Of a DNA stretch of 64,000 nucleotides, positions 19,425 to 27,712 are shown one piece after another (positions within the stretch are counted from its first letter, which is position 1; the number at the start of each line of letters is the position of its first letter). This stretch comes from UBA6183 sp943372215 (GTDB taxonomy: Bacteria > Bacteroidota > Bacteroidia > UKL13-3), in NCBI GenBank assembly GCA_943372215.1, contig CALRXU020000017.1, forward strand, positions 1-64,000. Direction: 5' to 3'. The position numbers and the translations under genes are program-made. The notes below the pieces were generated by a model. The model searched no databases and was not told the DNA's origin. It saw nothing but the letters and a program-made list of their open reading frames with translations.

Positions 19425-20057
19425 TTATAACAATACCCCGAAACACAACTGCAAAGGATAAATGTTAGAGGCATCGTGCTGTTTAAAATAGCGGGTAACA
19501 TTTACCGACCAATCCATATAAAATACACGTTTATGTTTGGTGCGTACACCCAAGCCCATATGCACAGCCAATTGAGTGGGGTTTACACCAGTGATGTCTT
19601 GCTCTTTTTCATTCCCGTTTGCGCGATAACGATACGTGTTAATGATGACATGGCCCAATGTGGCTCCAAATTGGTAAAAGCGGCCATCTTTACTCTCTTG
19701 TTTGTAATAACGGTAACGTAACGGAATTTGTAAGCTGGTTTGGTTAATGCGGGCGTATTTTAAGTTAGGAGGTGCAGTAACGAGTTTATTACCGGGATTG
19801 ATCATTGCATCCATGGCAATGGATGTGATGTTCAATTGCAATCCTGTTTGTAAAGCCCCTTTTTTACTTATCCCCTTTTCGGCCTCCACCATAAAACGTG
19901 AACCAATGCCATAATCAACATAAATGGCATCGCTTATGCCAAGAGGGTTCACTAAACCAAAGGCAACACCCAAATTTAAACGTGTAGGTTGGGGTGTTTG
20001 GGAGTAGGTGTTTAACAAGGTTAAAATTCCAATTGCACAAAGAGTTGACTTTTTCAT
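19425..20057 (-). CDS. Outer-membrane beta-barrel protein, PorT-like size class
   Basis: Protein of 210 residues with a signal peptide (~1-20, LNTYSQ) and amphipathic beta strands that alternate short turns throughout (GLQLNITSIAM, FYQFGATLGHVII). It ends with an aromatic/hydrophobic strand (YPLQLCFGVLL), as barrel proteins do. No specific family is recognised. It is convergent with the subtilase across a shared terminator. Confidence 0.7.
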   Translation of the reverse strand: MKKSTLCAIGILTLLNTYSQTPQPTRLNLGVAFGLVNPLGISDAIYVDYGIGSRFMVEAEKGISKKGALQTGLQLNITSIAMDAMINPGNKLVTAPPNLKYARINQTSLQIPLRYRYYKQESKDGRFYQFGATLGHVIINTYRYRANGNEKEQDITGVNPTQLAVHMGLGVRTKHKRVFYMDWSVNVTRYFKQHDASNIYPLQLCFGVLL

Positions 20058-20097
20058 ACAATAAGGGTTTAAAAGGGATATCCGTTTAACTAATTAA

Positions 20098-20745
20098 TTA
20101 TACTTTTGGTTTAAACAACCGTTTCAGCAAACCCATCAGCAACATCATCAATATGGCTCCGCTAAAGGCGAGGCCCATGTCTTTTTGGGCATCCCACATG
20201 TCGCCTTGTGTGCCTAAATAGGCAACACCTTCTGCAGGGAAAAACACATCAGCCACCAGCCATTCAATAATTTCATATAAGCCACTAAAACTCATGGTAA
20301 TTTCAATGGGAAGCACCCAGCAAACCCAGGTTGGCCATCCAAACCAGTTTTTAAAATAATCTCGCATGGGGTAGGCCAACATAAAACCAAAACTAAAATG
20401 TACAATGCGGTCGTAATGGTTGCGTGCCATGCCAAAGATGTCTTTTAACCAATACCCAAAAGGGTTTTCGGCATAGGTGTACATGGCACCATAAATGTGC
20501 AACAGGATGTACACAACAATAAAAGTATAACTCAATTGGCTAAACTTAAATTTGGAATAGGATATACTTAAACCTGCGAGGAAAATAATAGTAAGCACAT
20601 TTTCTGTAATCCAGTTGGCGGTATCTGTGGTAAACAGGAGTGTGTAAAGCCATACTGCAGTAAATACCAAAAGGTAAATTTTAACAAGGGAATTCTGCTT
20701 AAAAGTTGGTCTGTATTGGTCTGAAGCTGTGGTGAAATTATTCAT
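20098..20745 (-). CDS. DUF2238 (YjdF-like) inner-membrane protein
   Basis: Polytopic membrane protein of 215 residues with about six hydrophobic segments. The DUF2238 hallmarks are visible: YDRIVHFSFGFMLAYPMRD (residues ~108-126), SGLYEIIEWLVADVFFPAEGV (~154-174) and LGTQGDMWDAQKDM. Function is unknown in all homologues I know of. It starts 9 bp after the stop of the thioesterase-like gene, so the two probably form an operon. Confidence 0.85.
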   Translation of the reverse strand: MNNFTTASDQYRPTFKQNSLVKIYLLVFTAVWLYTLLFTTDTANWITENVLTIIFLAGLSISYSKFKFSQLSYTFIVVYILLHIYGAMYTYAENPFGYWLKDIFGMARNHYDRIVHFSFGFMLAYPMRDYFKNWFGWPTWVCWVLPIEITMSFSGLYEIIEWLVADVFFPAEGVAYLGTQGDMWDAQKDMGLAFSGAILMMLLMGLLKRLFKPKV

Positions 20746-20754
20746 CGTATATTG

Positions 20755-21168
20755 TTAATTAAGTGTAATAAACCATTCAAAAATTCCAGTCATAATAATT
20801 TGTTCCGCCTCATTTACCACCACCACTTCAATCTCGCACAAGGCCCGTTTTTTTTCAGTAAGTTGTTTGCGCACTTCCAATGCAGTGGTTTCACTTACTT
20901 GTACCTTAGCACGAACACGCCCTTTGCCAGGTGTTTTAAATTTAACCGATGATTTACGCAACATGGGAATGGCTTGTTGTGCCAAATCAGGAAAGGTATC
21001 TAGCAACCATTGTCCAGAAGTAAACTCTGCCAATGAAAATTGGGCAGCAGCGGCAACCGTTCCCAAATGGTTGGTGTAAGCGATATCATCATCTAGGGCA
21101 AATGTATATTCACCTTCTGCTTCACTTAGCCTAATCATACCCGCAAATGGAATGTCCTTTAAGTTCAT
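20755..21168 (-). CDS. Hotdog-fold DUF4442/thioesterase-like protein
   Basis: Protein of 137 residues with the hotdog pattern: an N-terminal helix and loop (NHLGTVAAAAQFSLAEFTSG, where the central hot-dog helix packs) followed by four long beta strands (SSVKFKTPGKGRVRAKVQV, ALCEIEVVVVNEAEQII). This fits the PaaI/DUF4442 group, some of which hydrolyse acyl-CoA; activity here is not shown. Upstream partner of the DUF2238 gene. Confidence 0.75.
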   Translation of the reverse strand: MNLKDIPFAGMIRLSEAEGEYTFALDDDIAYTNHLGTVAAAAQFSLAEFTSGQWLLDTFPDLAQQAIPMLRKSSVKFKTPGKGRVRAKVQVSETTALEVRKQLTEKKRALCEIEVVVVNEAEQIIMTGIFEWFITLN

Positions 21169-21279
21169 TGTAATGATTACAAAAATGTGTTGTCATACAA
21201 TAATAAAAGAAATTCGGGTTTATTTTAATCCTTTGCGAAAATCAGGTATCAGCTCAGCAAACGTTACAGATAAAAAGCC

Positions 21280-21309
21280 ACACCAAATCAGCAGCTGTTG
21301 ATTTGGTGT
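21280..21309 (-). terminator. Terminator of the lipoprotein gene at 21456
   Basis: On the minus strand ACACCAAATCA and TGATTTGGTGT pair perfectly (11 bp, 8-nt loop), followed by a TTTTTA tract. It lies in an otherwise featureless 287-bp gap. Confidence 0.75.
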
Positions 21310-21455
21310 AGCTAAACTTTTAACAATTCTTTAAGTAAATATTGGCTTGCAAAATACTTGTCCAAATTTTACTGCAATAAGTTAAAGCATTTTATGCAGT
21401 AGCCAGTTATGTTAGGCACGTATAGTGCAAGCGGTGAAACAACGAGGCGTAAAGG

Positions 21456-21992
21456 CTATAATTTGCGGCCTTTTATTTTGGTTACTTTGGTGCGCGTTTT
21501 ATGTGCAATTTTTCGCTTAATCAAAATTTTAGCGTCTGCGTATTGTTGGTCAATGACGTAGGTATTGGCGCCATAGTTAATCAATAACTGCCCATCTTTT
21601 TGTTCAAAACCACTTAAAGAATAGTAGGCCTTGTCACTTTCACTTTGCATGGGTTTAAACGTTAAGCAATGGTCGCTTTTGGTTTCGAAAGCCACATCAA
21701 TGCTATTGTTGCTGCTCTTTAAGCAGATTCCAGGGGTAAAGGCTTTTATAGAAATAACCTCAACACGCTTGCCATTAGCAAAGGTTATTTTTCCGCCATT
21801 TAATTTGGTGTCATTTGAAGTAATCACACGCCTCAATTCTATGTCCTTGTTCAGGTAAAACTGTAGCTTTTCAGCTGTGATAGATTGGTTGCTTAGGTTG
21901 GTACGGGTGCTTTGGTCGAGAATTGCTTTTGGGGTGCATGCCATGTTGCTGAATAGGGCCAGTAGGCCAACGCTGATGATTAGATTTTTCAT
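21456..21992 (-). CDS. Small predicted lipoprotein, unknown function
   Basis: Protein of 178 residues with a lipoprotein signal (ALFSNMAC, Cys at ~19), so it is probably anchored in the envelope. The mature part is beta-rich (GGKITFANGKRVEVISI) and ends in a very basic tail (KRKIAHKTRTKVTKIKGRKL). No family is recognised. It is transcribed alone, with its own terminator downstream. Confidence 0.7.
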   Translation of the reverse strand: MKNLIISVGLLALFSNMACTPKAILDQSTRTNLSNQSITAEKLQFYLNKDIELRRVITSNDTKLNGGKITFANGKRVEVISIKAFTPGICLKSSNNSIDVAFETKSDHCLTFKPMQSESDKAYYSLSGFEQKDGQLLINYGANTYVIDQQYADAKILIKRKIAHKTRTKVTKIKGRKL

Positions 21993-22122
21993 AACTGATG
22001 ATGGTTTGAAAAACCTTTACAAGAACCTTGCCAATAAATAAAGTGAGGGTACTCATCCAACGAAAAATGGTTAACCCTGAAACAATATTGTAAATAAAAA
22101 CGAGCGAAAATGGTAAAGAAAC

Positions 22123-22785
22123 TTACACCACTATGTAACCACGTTTAATGCCAAACAATACCAATCCAACAGTATTTTTAACGCCTGTTTTGGTAAGCAA
22201 CTTTGCCCGGTAATTCTCAACTGTTTTAACCCCAAGGTTTAAAGCGGCAGCCATTTCGGTGTTTGTTCTTTCTAATCCTATTAGCTTAAGCAATTCAATC
22301 TCCATTTGGGTAAGAGTTACATGTACACTGTTTACATTGGTGCTGGGGTGGTCTATTTCCAATAGTGTTTTTAGCAATTTTTTAGATACCTGATCATTGA
22401 AATAATAATCGTTGTCAATCACAAATTCAATGGCATCAACAATTTGTTCTGGTGATGAGTCTTTAAATAGAAAACCGCTGGTACCTGCTTTAAACATGTT
22501 GGTAATGTAGTTGTGGTTTTCATACATAGACAATCCTAAAACTTTGATGTGCGGATATTGGTTCTTGATTAAGCGCGTGGTATCTACGCCATCCATGCCA
22601 TTCATCTTAATATCCACTAAAATAACATCTGGTTTAAAGGTTTTCAACCCCTCTAATAACTCTTCACCACTTGCCGCAGTATATAACACATTGATGTGTG
22701 CAAATGGTTGGAAAGATGATACGAGGCCATTTCTAAAAATGGCGTGGTCATCTGCCAGTGCGATGTGAATAAGTTGCTTGTTCAT
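22123..22785 (-). CDS. NarL/LuxR-type response regulator
   Basis: Protein of 220 residues: receiver domain (~1-125, phosphoacceptor D58, acidic pair D12-D13, conserved K near 105) followed by a LuxR/NarL helix-turn-helix (~150-215; ELLKLIGLERTNTEMAAALNLGVKTVENYRAKL has the typical recognition helix). It is the last gene of a four-gene operon and follows its kinase by 17 bp. Confidence 0.93.
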   Translation of the reverse strand: MNKQLIHIALADDHAIFRNGLVSSFQPFAHINVLYTAASGEELLEGLKTFKPDVILVDIKMNGMDGVDTTRLIKNQYPHIKVLGLSMYENHNYITNMFKAGTSGFLFKDSSPEQIVDAIEFVIDNDYYFNDQVSKKLLKTLLEIDHPSTNVNSVHVTLTQMEIELLKLIGLERTNTEMAAALNLGVKTVENYRAKLLTKTGVKNTVGLVLFGIKRGYIVV

Positions 22786-22802
22786 AGGAATGAGCCGCTA
22801 AT

Positions 22803-23603
22803 TTATAGTTTAGGTAGCGAAATATGTACTTTTATCCCCATTTTTTTTTCACTTTCTATAATTAACTGACCCTTAACGCTATTCACACGGCTTTCAATGC
22901 TCTTTAAACCGACACTACCCCCTCTTACTTCAGTTTTTACAAAACCGATACCATCATCAGTATAATTATATAAAATCAAATCTGGGCCTTCTGTAATATG
23001 AATGGTTACACGTTTTGCTTTTGCATGTTTCATGGTGTTGTTCAGCAGCTCCTGGCTAATTCTAAACAGGGCTTTTTCTATTTCTGCTGACAAGCGTTCT
23101 TCTCCCAATTGATCTTGCAGTTCAACATATAAGTTGCCAGCTTCATTTATTTTATGCACCATATCTAATAAAGCCGCACGCAAGCCAAAATCATTTAAAA
23201 TAACAGGCATCAATTTTTGGGAGATGTTGCGCACCTCTTGAATGGCGGTGCGGGTAATTTCGTGGGTGAGGTCCAGGTTATGTTTCGCATCAGGATGCAA
23301 ATGCTCAATAGAAGAAAAATGGTGTTTAAGGGTGTTTAGGTTTAAGTTAATGGTTGAGAGCAATTGGCCAATACTGTCATGTAACTCTTCAGCAAAATAT
23401 TCTTTCTCATTTTCTTGGGCATTGATTACTGCCGTAAGCAATTTTTTCTGGTTGGTTATTTCAAGGTCTTTAATGGTTGATTTGTGCCGTTGGCGTTTAC
23501 GTTCATAAATTAATAGAAAGCCGAAAATGTAGAAAAATACCAGCACCATAAAGCTGGTTCCAACTATAAAAACAATGCTTATTTGGGTTGACGTGGGCTC
23601 CAT
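22803..23603 (-). CDS. NarX/DegS-type histidine kinase
   Basis: Kinase of 266 residues with a single N-terminal membrane segment (~10-33), a HisKA_3 dimerisation domain (phosphoacceptor H75 in FAEELHDSIGQLL) and a C-terminal HATPase domain (LLNNTMKHAKAKRV, DDGIGF). It has no periplasmic sensor domain, so sensing may come from the membrane protein encoded just upstream, whose gene it overlaps by 25 nt. It pairs with the LuxR-type regulator downstream. Confidence 0.92.
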   Translation of the reverse strand: MEPTSTQISIVFIVGTSFMVLVFFYIFGFLLIYERKRQRHKSTIKDLEITNQKKLLTAVINAQENEKEYFAEELHDSIGQLLSTINLNLNTLKHHFSSIEHLHPDAKHNLDLTHEITRTAIQEVRNISQKLMPVILNDFGLRAALLDMVHKINEAGNLYVELQDQLGEERLSAEIEKALFRISQELLNNTMKHAKAKRVTIHITEGPDLILYNYTDDGIGFVKTEVRGGSVGLKSIESRVNSVKGQLIIESEKKMGIKVHISLPKL

Positions 23604-24241
23604 ATAAAGGCAATGAAATAAAAAATGTTTGTAGTAATATTAAATAAAGAATGGATGTCCCAATAGTCAAGGCTTTTACCCTCTGAAGGAGAAGCGGTTA
23701 GTAGTTGATACATTGCAAAATTAACAATATTACCTCCAAAGTATAGTATGACACCAGTAGATACCCAAAAGTACGGATAGCGAATTAATGATGGATAGTC
23801 ATCAGGCTCTTGTATGTAGAATTCTATTGAGTAGTAGGCTCCAATCATGAAAAGAAGAATGCATTCTGTGGTTCGGCTGATATTATTGAAATGTGAGATA
23901 TCAGCGATAAAGAAAGAGTGATATAATGAGCCAAACGAGAAAAGCACAATGCTTATTAATATAATACCCTGTATTTTTTTTAACAGCTTAAGTGTGCTAA
24001 AAAAATATGCTATAAAAGAGTATTCAATAATTGTGTAAACATGCAGCGCAGCTAGATTATTAATACCATATTTAGCAGTAATCAATGAGTATAAATCGAA
24101 ACAAGAGGATACGCAAATAAAGATAGCAAGAACCTGCATTGACTTTTCATGTTTTTTGAAATAGTACAATGCAGGTATTGTTGGAATCAGCACAGAATAT
24201 ACTGAAACATCAGAAAGTGCGCTAGAGAAGTTAAGAGACAA
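23579..24241 (-). CDS. Polytopic membrane protein of the two-component operon
   Basis: Protein of 220 residues with about seven hydrophobic segments and no enzymatic motif that I recognise. It overlaps the kinase gene by 25 nt and follows the 103-residue protein by 11 bp. Because the kinase has only one membrane segment, this protein is a reasonable candidate for the sensory partner; that role is inferred from position only. Confidence 0.75.
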   Translation of the reverse strand: MSLNFSSALSDVSVYSVLIPTIPALYYFKKHEKSMQVLAIFICVSSCFDLYSLITAKYGINNLAALHVYTIIEYSFIAYFFSTLKLLKKIQGIILISIVLFSFGSLYHSFFIADISHFNNISRTTECILLFMIGAYYSIEFYIQEPDDYPSLIRYPYFWVSTGVILYFGGNIVNFAMYQLLTASPSEGKSLDYWDIHSLFNITTNIFYFIAFIWSPRQPK

Positions 24242-24252
24242 TGTTTTTTGTA

Positions 24253-24564
24253 TTAGAATAATGGACTTGCTGCATCACAATTTGCCGGGCATGGTTTACC
24301 AAAATCAGCAATCGTTCCATTTACCTGATCCTTTTCATTGGCATCTGCACCCACCAAAATAAGTTGTTGTACACCTGCATCATCGGTAGCATAATACATG
24401 CGTATACCCATGCAGCCCTCTTGCTGAAGAATCTTTTCCAAGATGTCTCTACCGAAAAAATGAGCTTTGATTGGTCCTGAGGTAGGAGCTGATCTGTAAT
24501 TGGCGGTCCATTGAGCCGCTGTGGTTAGCGCTATTGGAGCGCCTTCTGTTCCGTTAAATGACAT
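24253..24564 (-). CDS. Conserved small protein heading the two-component operon
   Basis: Cytoplasmic protein of 103 residues, no signal peptide, beginning MSFNGTEGAPIALTTAAQW. It has a conserved-looking core (HFFGRDILEKILQQEGCMGI) and a Cys-rich tail (CPANCDAAS). I recall similar small proteins in other Bacteroidota but no function for them. It opens the operon with the membrane protein, kinase and response regulator. A GRGTA tandem box lies 75 bp upstream, in the opposite orientation. Confidence 0.7.
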   Translation of the reverse strand: MSFNGTEGAPIALTTAAQWTANYRSAPTSGPIKAHFFGRDILEKILQQEGCMGIRMYYATDDAGVQQLILVGADANEKDQVNGTIADFGKPCPANCDAASPLF

Positions 24565-24638
24565 AAGTAAAAGTTGTTATAGTTTAGACAACGAATGTGT
24601 CATTTTTTTTTTAGAATGTTGGTGTTTGTGAACAAAAA

Positions 24639-24672
24639 GAGTGTTTTCCCTACATAAAAAGAGTGTTTTCCC
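24639..24672 (+). promoter_or_regulatory. GRGTA tandem box 1 (no clear -7)
   Basis: GAGTGTTTTCCC occurs twice, at 24639 and 24661 (period 22). This is the most perfect direct repeat of the ten. At the expected distance there is only TATTTAAT and no TTTG, and the next plus-strand gene has its own box 2. The preceding 13 bases (TTGTGAACAAAAA) are the same as before box 2, pointing to a local duplication. It may act on the minus-strand operon or be a decayed copy. Confidence 0.6.
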
Positions 24673-24900
24673 CAAAGGAAGCTTGTTTTATTAATCTGTA
24701 TTTAATCTTTAATAAGAGCGATTGGTATAAACCAAGTGGACATTCAGTAGTAATATAATCTAATGGTTAGTTGCAATCATGCTGAAAGTAATATTTATTT
24801 CTAAATACTTGATAGGCAAAATATTGTTACCAAGATGAATGAATGAGGAAAGCTTGCTATGATAACAAGGTTGCGTATTGGTTGTATGTTTATTGGCTTG
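24673..24900. other. AT-rich stretch between boxes 1 and 2, no gene seen
   Basis: No convincing coding region on either strand. The longest plausible plus-strand frame (from an ATG near 24779) is under 20 codons. No terminator-like hairpin was found. Confidence 0.5.
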
Positions 24901-24910
24901 TGAACAAAAA

Positions 24911-24977
24911 GAGTAGTTTCCCTATTAAAAAAGGGTATTTTCCCTATTGTTCTAAATGGGGTATTGGTTTAGATTTG
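24911..24977 (+). promoter_or_regulatory. GRGTA tandem box 2 and -7 box, promoter of the 25001 operon
   Basis: GAGTAGTTTCCC (24911) and GGGTATTTTCCC (24933) are 22 bp apart. TAGATTTG (24970-24977) matches TAnnTTTG and starts 37 bp after the second box. The start codon follows 23 bp later. Confidence 0.8.
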
Positions 24978-25000
24978 ATTTAAATTAAAACCAACTACCT

Positions 25001-25636
25001 ATGAATTATTTTGTGTTTTGGGCAACCTATGTGTTGCTGGCTTTTTTAATATTGCTATGCGATAAAAAGTATTACATGTTGCGTGATACCAGTAATGTGC
25101 TTCCAAGGCCTTACAGTTTTTCGCGTGTGCAACTCGCTTGGTGGACAAGTATCGTTTTATCAGCGGTAATTACTATTATTATCACCCGTGGATGGATGAT
25201 ACCTGATTTTACCACTTCAACCCTATACCTATTGGGTATAAGTAGTGCAACAACTGTGGGTGCAACACTCATCGATTTGAGTGATCAAAATAATGCCAAT
25301 CTCACTTCATTAAGCCAAAACGAAAAAGGGGATAATTTTTTTCTGGATATCCTTTCTGATAAGAATGGGGTAAGCATTCATCGGTTTCAAACCGTAGCTT
25401 TTAATCTGGTTTTTGGGATATGGTTTGTGGTGAACTTTTTTGCCAATATCAATAATATGGCTCTTAGTATTAATGATGTGTTGCCTGTTTTTTCTGATAA
25501 TAACCTGGTTTTATTAGGAGTTAGTTCGGGCTTATATGCAGCAGTAAAGGCCACCGAAAACCGCCAACCTGGTTCATCCACGGCTAGTCCTGTAGATGCT
25601 ACCGCTGCCAATACCGAAGAAGAACCTATTGGTTAG
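25001..25636 (+). CDS. Membrane protein co-transcribed with a peptidoglycan amidase
   Basis: Protein of 211 residues with about five hydrophobic segments: ~5-20, then RVQLAWWTSIVLSAVITIII (~42-62), ~72-88, ~128-146 and ~165-180. The C-terminus is soluble, Pro/Ala/Glu-rich. No enzymatic motif. It lies 24 bp upstream of an amidase that lacks a signal peptide, under GRGTA box 2. A holin-like or anchoring role is possible from this pairing, but the protein does not resemble a known holin. Confidence 0.72.
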   Translation: MNYFVFWATYVLLAFLILLCDKKYYMLRDTSNVLPRPYSFSRVQLAWWTSIVLSAVITIIITRGWMIPDFTTSTLYLLGISSATTVGATLIDLSDQNNANLTSLSQNEKGDNFFLDILSDKNGVSIHRFQTVAFNLVFGIWFVVNFFANINNMALSINDVLPVFSDNNLVLLGVSSGLYAAVKATENRQPGSSTASPVDATAANTEEEPIG

Positions 25637-25660
25637 TAATCACTAAATAAACAACTCGTT

Positions 25661-26458
25661 ATGGACATTAATACAAAATATACAATAACGCCTCAATATT
25701 TACCCAAACCTTCTAAACGCAGAAGTGGACTTAAAATAAACAAGGTGCGTTTTTTGGTAGCGCATGATACTGGAAATCCGGGAAGCACAGCGGCTCAAAA
25801 TGTAAACTATTATACCAGCTCTGCCCAAACCCAAAGTGCTTCTGCTCACTTGTTTGTTGATGATAAACAAATATTGGAATGTGTTCCTGCCCTTACTGCT
25901 GATCCTGAAAAAGCATGGCATGTGCTGTATAACGTGCCTAAGGATAATCAGCTCTATGGGGTAAATGCAAATGATGCGGCAATTGGGGTAGAGTACTGTT
26001 ATGGTCCAAACATTGATGCTGATAAGGCCTACGATAAGTATGTTTGGCTTATGGCCAAACTGTGCATCACATTTGATTTAGACCCAACCAAAGATATCGT
26101 GGGTCATTATTTTTTGGACCCAGCAAGAAAAACAGATCCCATAACAGGGCTAGCCGCTAGTAGAAGAAGTTATGAGCAATTTTTACGCGATGTAGCCTCT
26201 GATGTGGCTTTGTTTAAAGGAGGAGTAACCGTAACAGTTCCTACAGAACCTTATGTGCAACAGGCAAAGGTATTGTTAAAATTAAATGCCCGATCTGAAC
26301 CAAATACCCGCTCTGGCGTTACAGAGGTGCTACCAGCGGGTACACCAGTAAATATTGTAGAACGCACTCAGGCAGGCGAGTTGATTAACAACAATGGCAT
26401 TTGGTATAAAGATGCAAATGGAAGGTGGTTTTGGAGTGGTGGGTTAACATTTGCTTAA
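25661..26458 (+). CDS. N-acetylmuramoyl-L-alanine amidase (Amidase_2) with SH3-like tail
   Basis: Zinc amidase of 265 residues that cleaves the bond between MurNAc and the stem peptide. The Amidase_2/PGRP fold spans ~25-180. Probable zinc ligands are H35 (FLVAHDTG), H149 (DIVGHYFLDP) and D159 (KTDP, where T7 lysozyme has Cys). A bacterial SH3-like wall-binding domain follows (~195-263; LLKLNARSEPNTRSGVTEVL). There is no signal peptide, as in phage endolysins. Under GRGTA box 2, 24 bp after a membrane protein gene; no phage structural genes are nearby. Confidence 0.88.
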   Translation: MDINTKYTITPQYLPKPSKRRSGLKINKVRFLVAHDTGNPGSTAAQNVNYYTSSAQTQSASAHLFVDDKQILECVPALTADPEKAWHVLYNVPKDNQLYGVNANDAAIGVEYCYGPNIDADKAYDKYVWLMAKLCITFDLDPTKDIVGHYFLDPARKTDPITGLAASRRSYEQFLRDVASDVALFKGGVTVTVPTEPYVQQAKVLLKLNARSEPNTRSGVTEVLPAGTPVNIVERTQAGELINNNGIWYKDANGRWFWSGGLTFA

Positions 26459-26486
26459 CACTAAGATGAGGTGATTGAAGAAAAAA

Positions 26487-26554
26487 GAGTAGTTACCCTA
26501 TAAAAAAAGGGTATTTCTACTCTTGATTAACTGTGTAAGTATGTGGTATGTTTG
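26487..26554 (+). promoter_or_regulatory. GRGTA tandem box 3 and -7 box, promoter of the 26598 operon
   Basis: GAGTAGTTACCC (26487) and GGGTATTTCTAC (26509), period 22. TATGTTTG at 26547-26554 matches the -7 consensus and starts 38 bp after the second box. The start codon is 43 bp further on. Confidence 0.82.
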
Positions 26555-26597
26555 ACCATAGGAATATTGCTTATGCAATAAGGGAATAAACATCACC

Positions 26598-26888
26598 ATG
26601 ATTCGAATTAAAAATATCAATGGCATTGAACAAAAAAATTGTGGCTGTGAGAGCTTGCTTAAACATTGGGAAAAATACAGTGGACAAAAGGTGGTTTATT
26701 GCCAAGCGGTGAGTTGTACCAATACCAATTTGGCAGGTGCACTGGTGCAAAAGGTGGGTGATGAAACCGAAGATTGGTATGTTTACCCACTTTGCAAGGC
26801 ACATCATAAAACCAGAGGTGAACTCTCTGTATACGATCAGTATAAATTTGTATTGGCTTTTGCACCAGAAATTTGCAATAAAGATTAA
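26598..26888 (+). CDS. Small Cys/His-rich protein, possible treble-clef zinc binder
   Basis: Protein of 96 residues, no signal peptide. Cysteines are arranged as CGC near 15-17, then YCQAVSC (~35-41) and PLCKAHHK (~72-79). The C-x5-C followed by W-Y-V-Y-P-L-C-x2-H is reminiscent of a treble-clef or HNH-type metal site, but the HNH catalytic pattern is incomplete. First gene of a GRGTA box 3 operon with a membrane-anchored coiled-coil protein 8 bp downstream. Function unknown. Confidence 0.7.
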   Translation: MIRIKNINGIEQKNCGCESLLKHWEKYSGQKVVYCQAVSCTNTNLAGALVQKVGDETEDWYVYPLCKAHHKTRGELSVYDQYKFVLAFAPEICNKD

Positions 26889-26896
26889 CCTTGTAT

Positions 26897-27607
26897 ATGA
26901 CAGAAAATAAAGAAGGAAGTAAAGGAGGCATTGACTGGAACGCATTGATTAAATATCCAGCTATTGCCATATCTGCAGTAATATTCATGTGGCTTACAGA
27001 ATTGTTGGTAGGGATTGATTTTTCTGCGATTAGTAAAATTGGTGCAGATGGTATTGAGTTTGAAAAAAGGCAAGAAAAAAATGTGGAGGTAGCATCACAG
27101 TTTGATGATAGAATCAGCAAGCTTGAAGGTGTATTGGGATTGGTAAAGTCTGATTCGTCAAGCAAAAAATTGAGTTATGCAGTAAACACGAGTGAAGAAG
27201 CAATGGAAAATTTGGCAACAAGTTCTGATGCCATAGCAGAGTTAAGTTTCAAAGCCATAGCCGATGAAAATGATAAGCATACCTATTTATCTGATAAGGA
27301 AGGCTTCATTTGGATTGGCAACAAAAAAGGCAATAAAGCCACCAGAAGAATTCTAAAAAATATAGACGATTCTGAAATACAAGAAATCAATTATTTTGAA
27401 AGTTTAAAGGAGGGAGATGCTTATCAAGTAAGCAACAACATGGTGTTAAGAGCAGAGCAGCCCACTAACGATGAGGACTACTTTTTTAATAAGGGAAATA
27501 GTGGTGTTATTCCCAGAGGAACTAAAGTGATTTTACTGGAAAAACCTTTTGCCATAAAACGCACCAGCATTATTCAGTATTGGGCAAAAATAAAGGTTGC
27601 GGAATAA
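26897..27607 (+). CDS. Membrane-anchored protein of unknown function
   Basis: Protein of 236 residues from the ATG at 26897 (a TTG at 26891 would add two residues). One hydrophobic segment (~18-38; AIAISAVIFMWLTELLVGI) is followed by a charged, probably coiled-coil region (~55-85), then a C-terminal alpha/beta part that I cannot assign. Second gene of the box 3 operon, 8 bp after the Cys/His-rich protein. Confidence 0.7.
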   Translation: MTENKEGSKGGIDWNALIKYPAIAISAVIFMWLTELLVGIDFSAISKIGADGIEFEKRQEKNVEVASQFDDRISKLEGVLGLVKSDSSSKKLSYAVNTSEEAMENLATSSDAIAELSFKAIADENDKHTYLSDKEGFIWIGNKKGNKATRRILKNIDDSEIQEINYFESLKEGDAYQVSNNMVLRAEQPTNDEDYFFNKGNSGVIPRGTKVILLEKPFAIKRTSIIQYWAKIKVAE

Positions 27608-27712
27608 AGGTGTTCACGTAAGATGAAAATGATGTTATTATAACAGTATGCCATTCATTTATTTTAATTAAAAAATATCCCACTAGCCATTACCCTATAA
27701 ATAGAGGAACAG

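Noticed and set aside
25001..26458. Prophage remnant around the endolysin-like amidase
   Set aside because: No integrase, terminase, capsid, portal or tail genes are found nearby, and the promoter is shared with non-phage genes.
27640..27712. A further GRGTA box before the tandem zinc-ribbon gene
   Set aside because: Only a partial ATTACCCTATAAA match without a second unit or a -7 element; read-through from box 3 explains expression.
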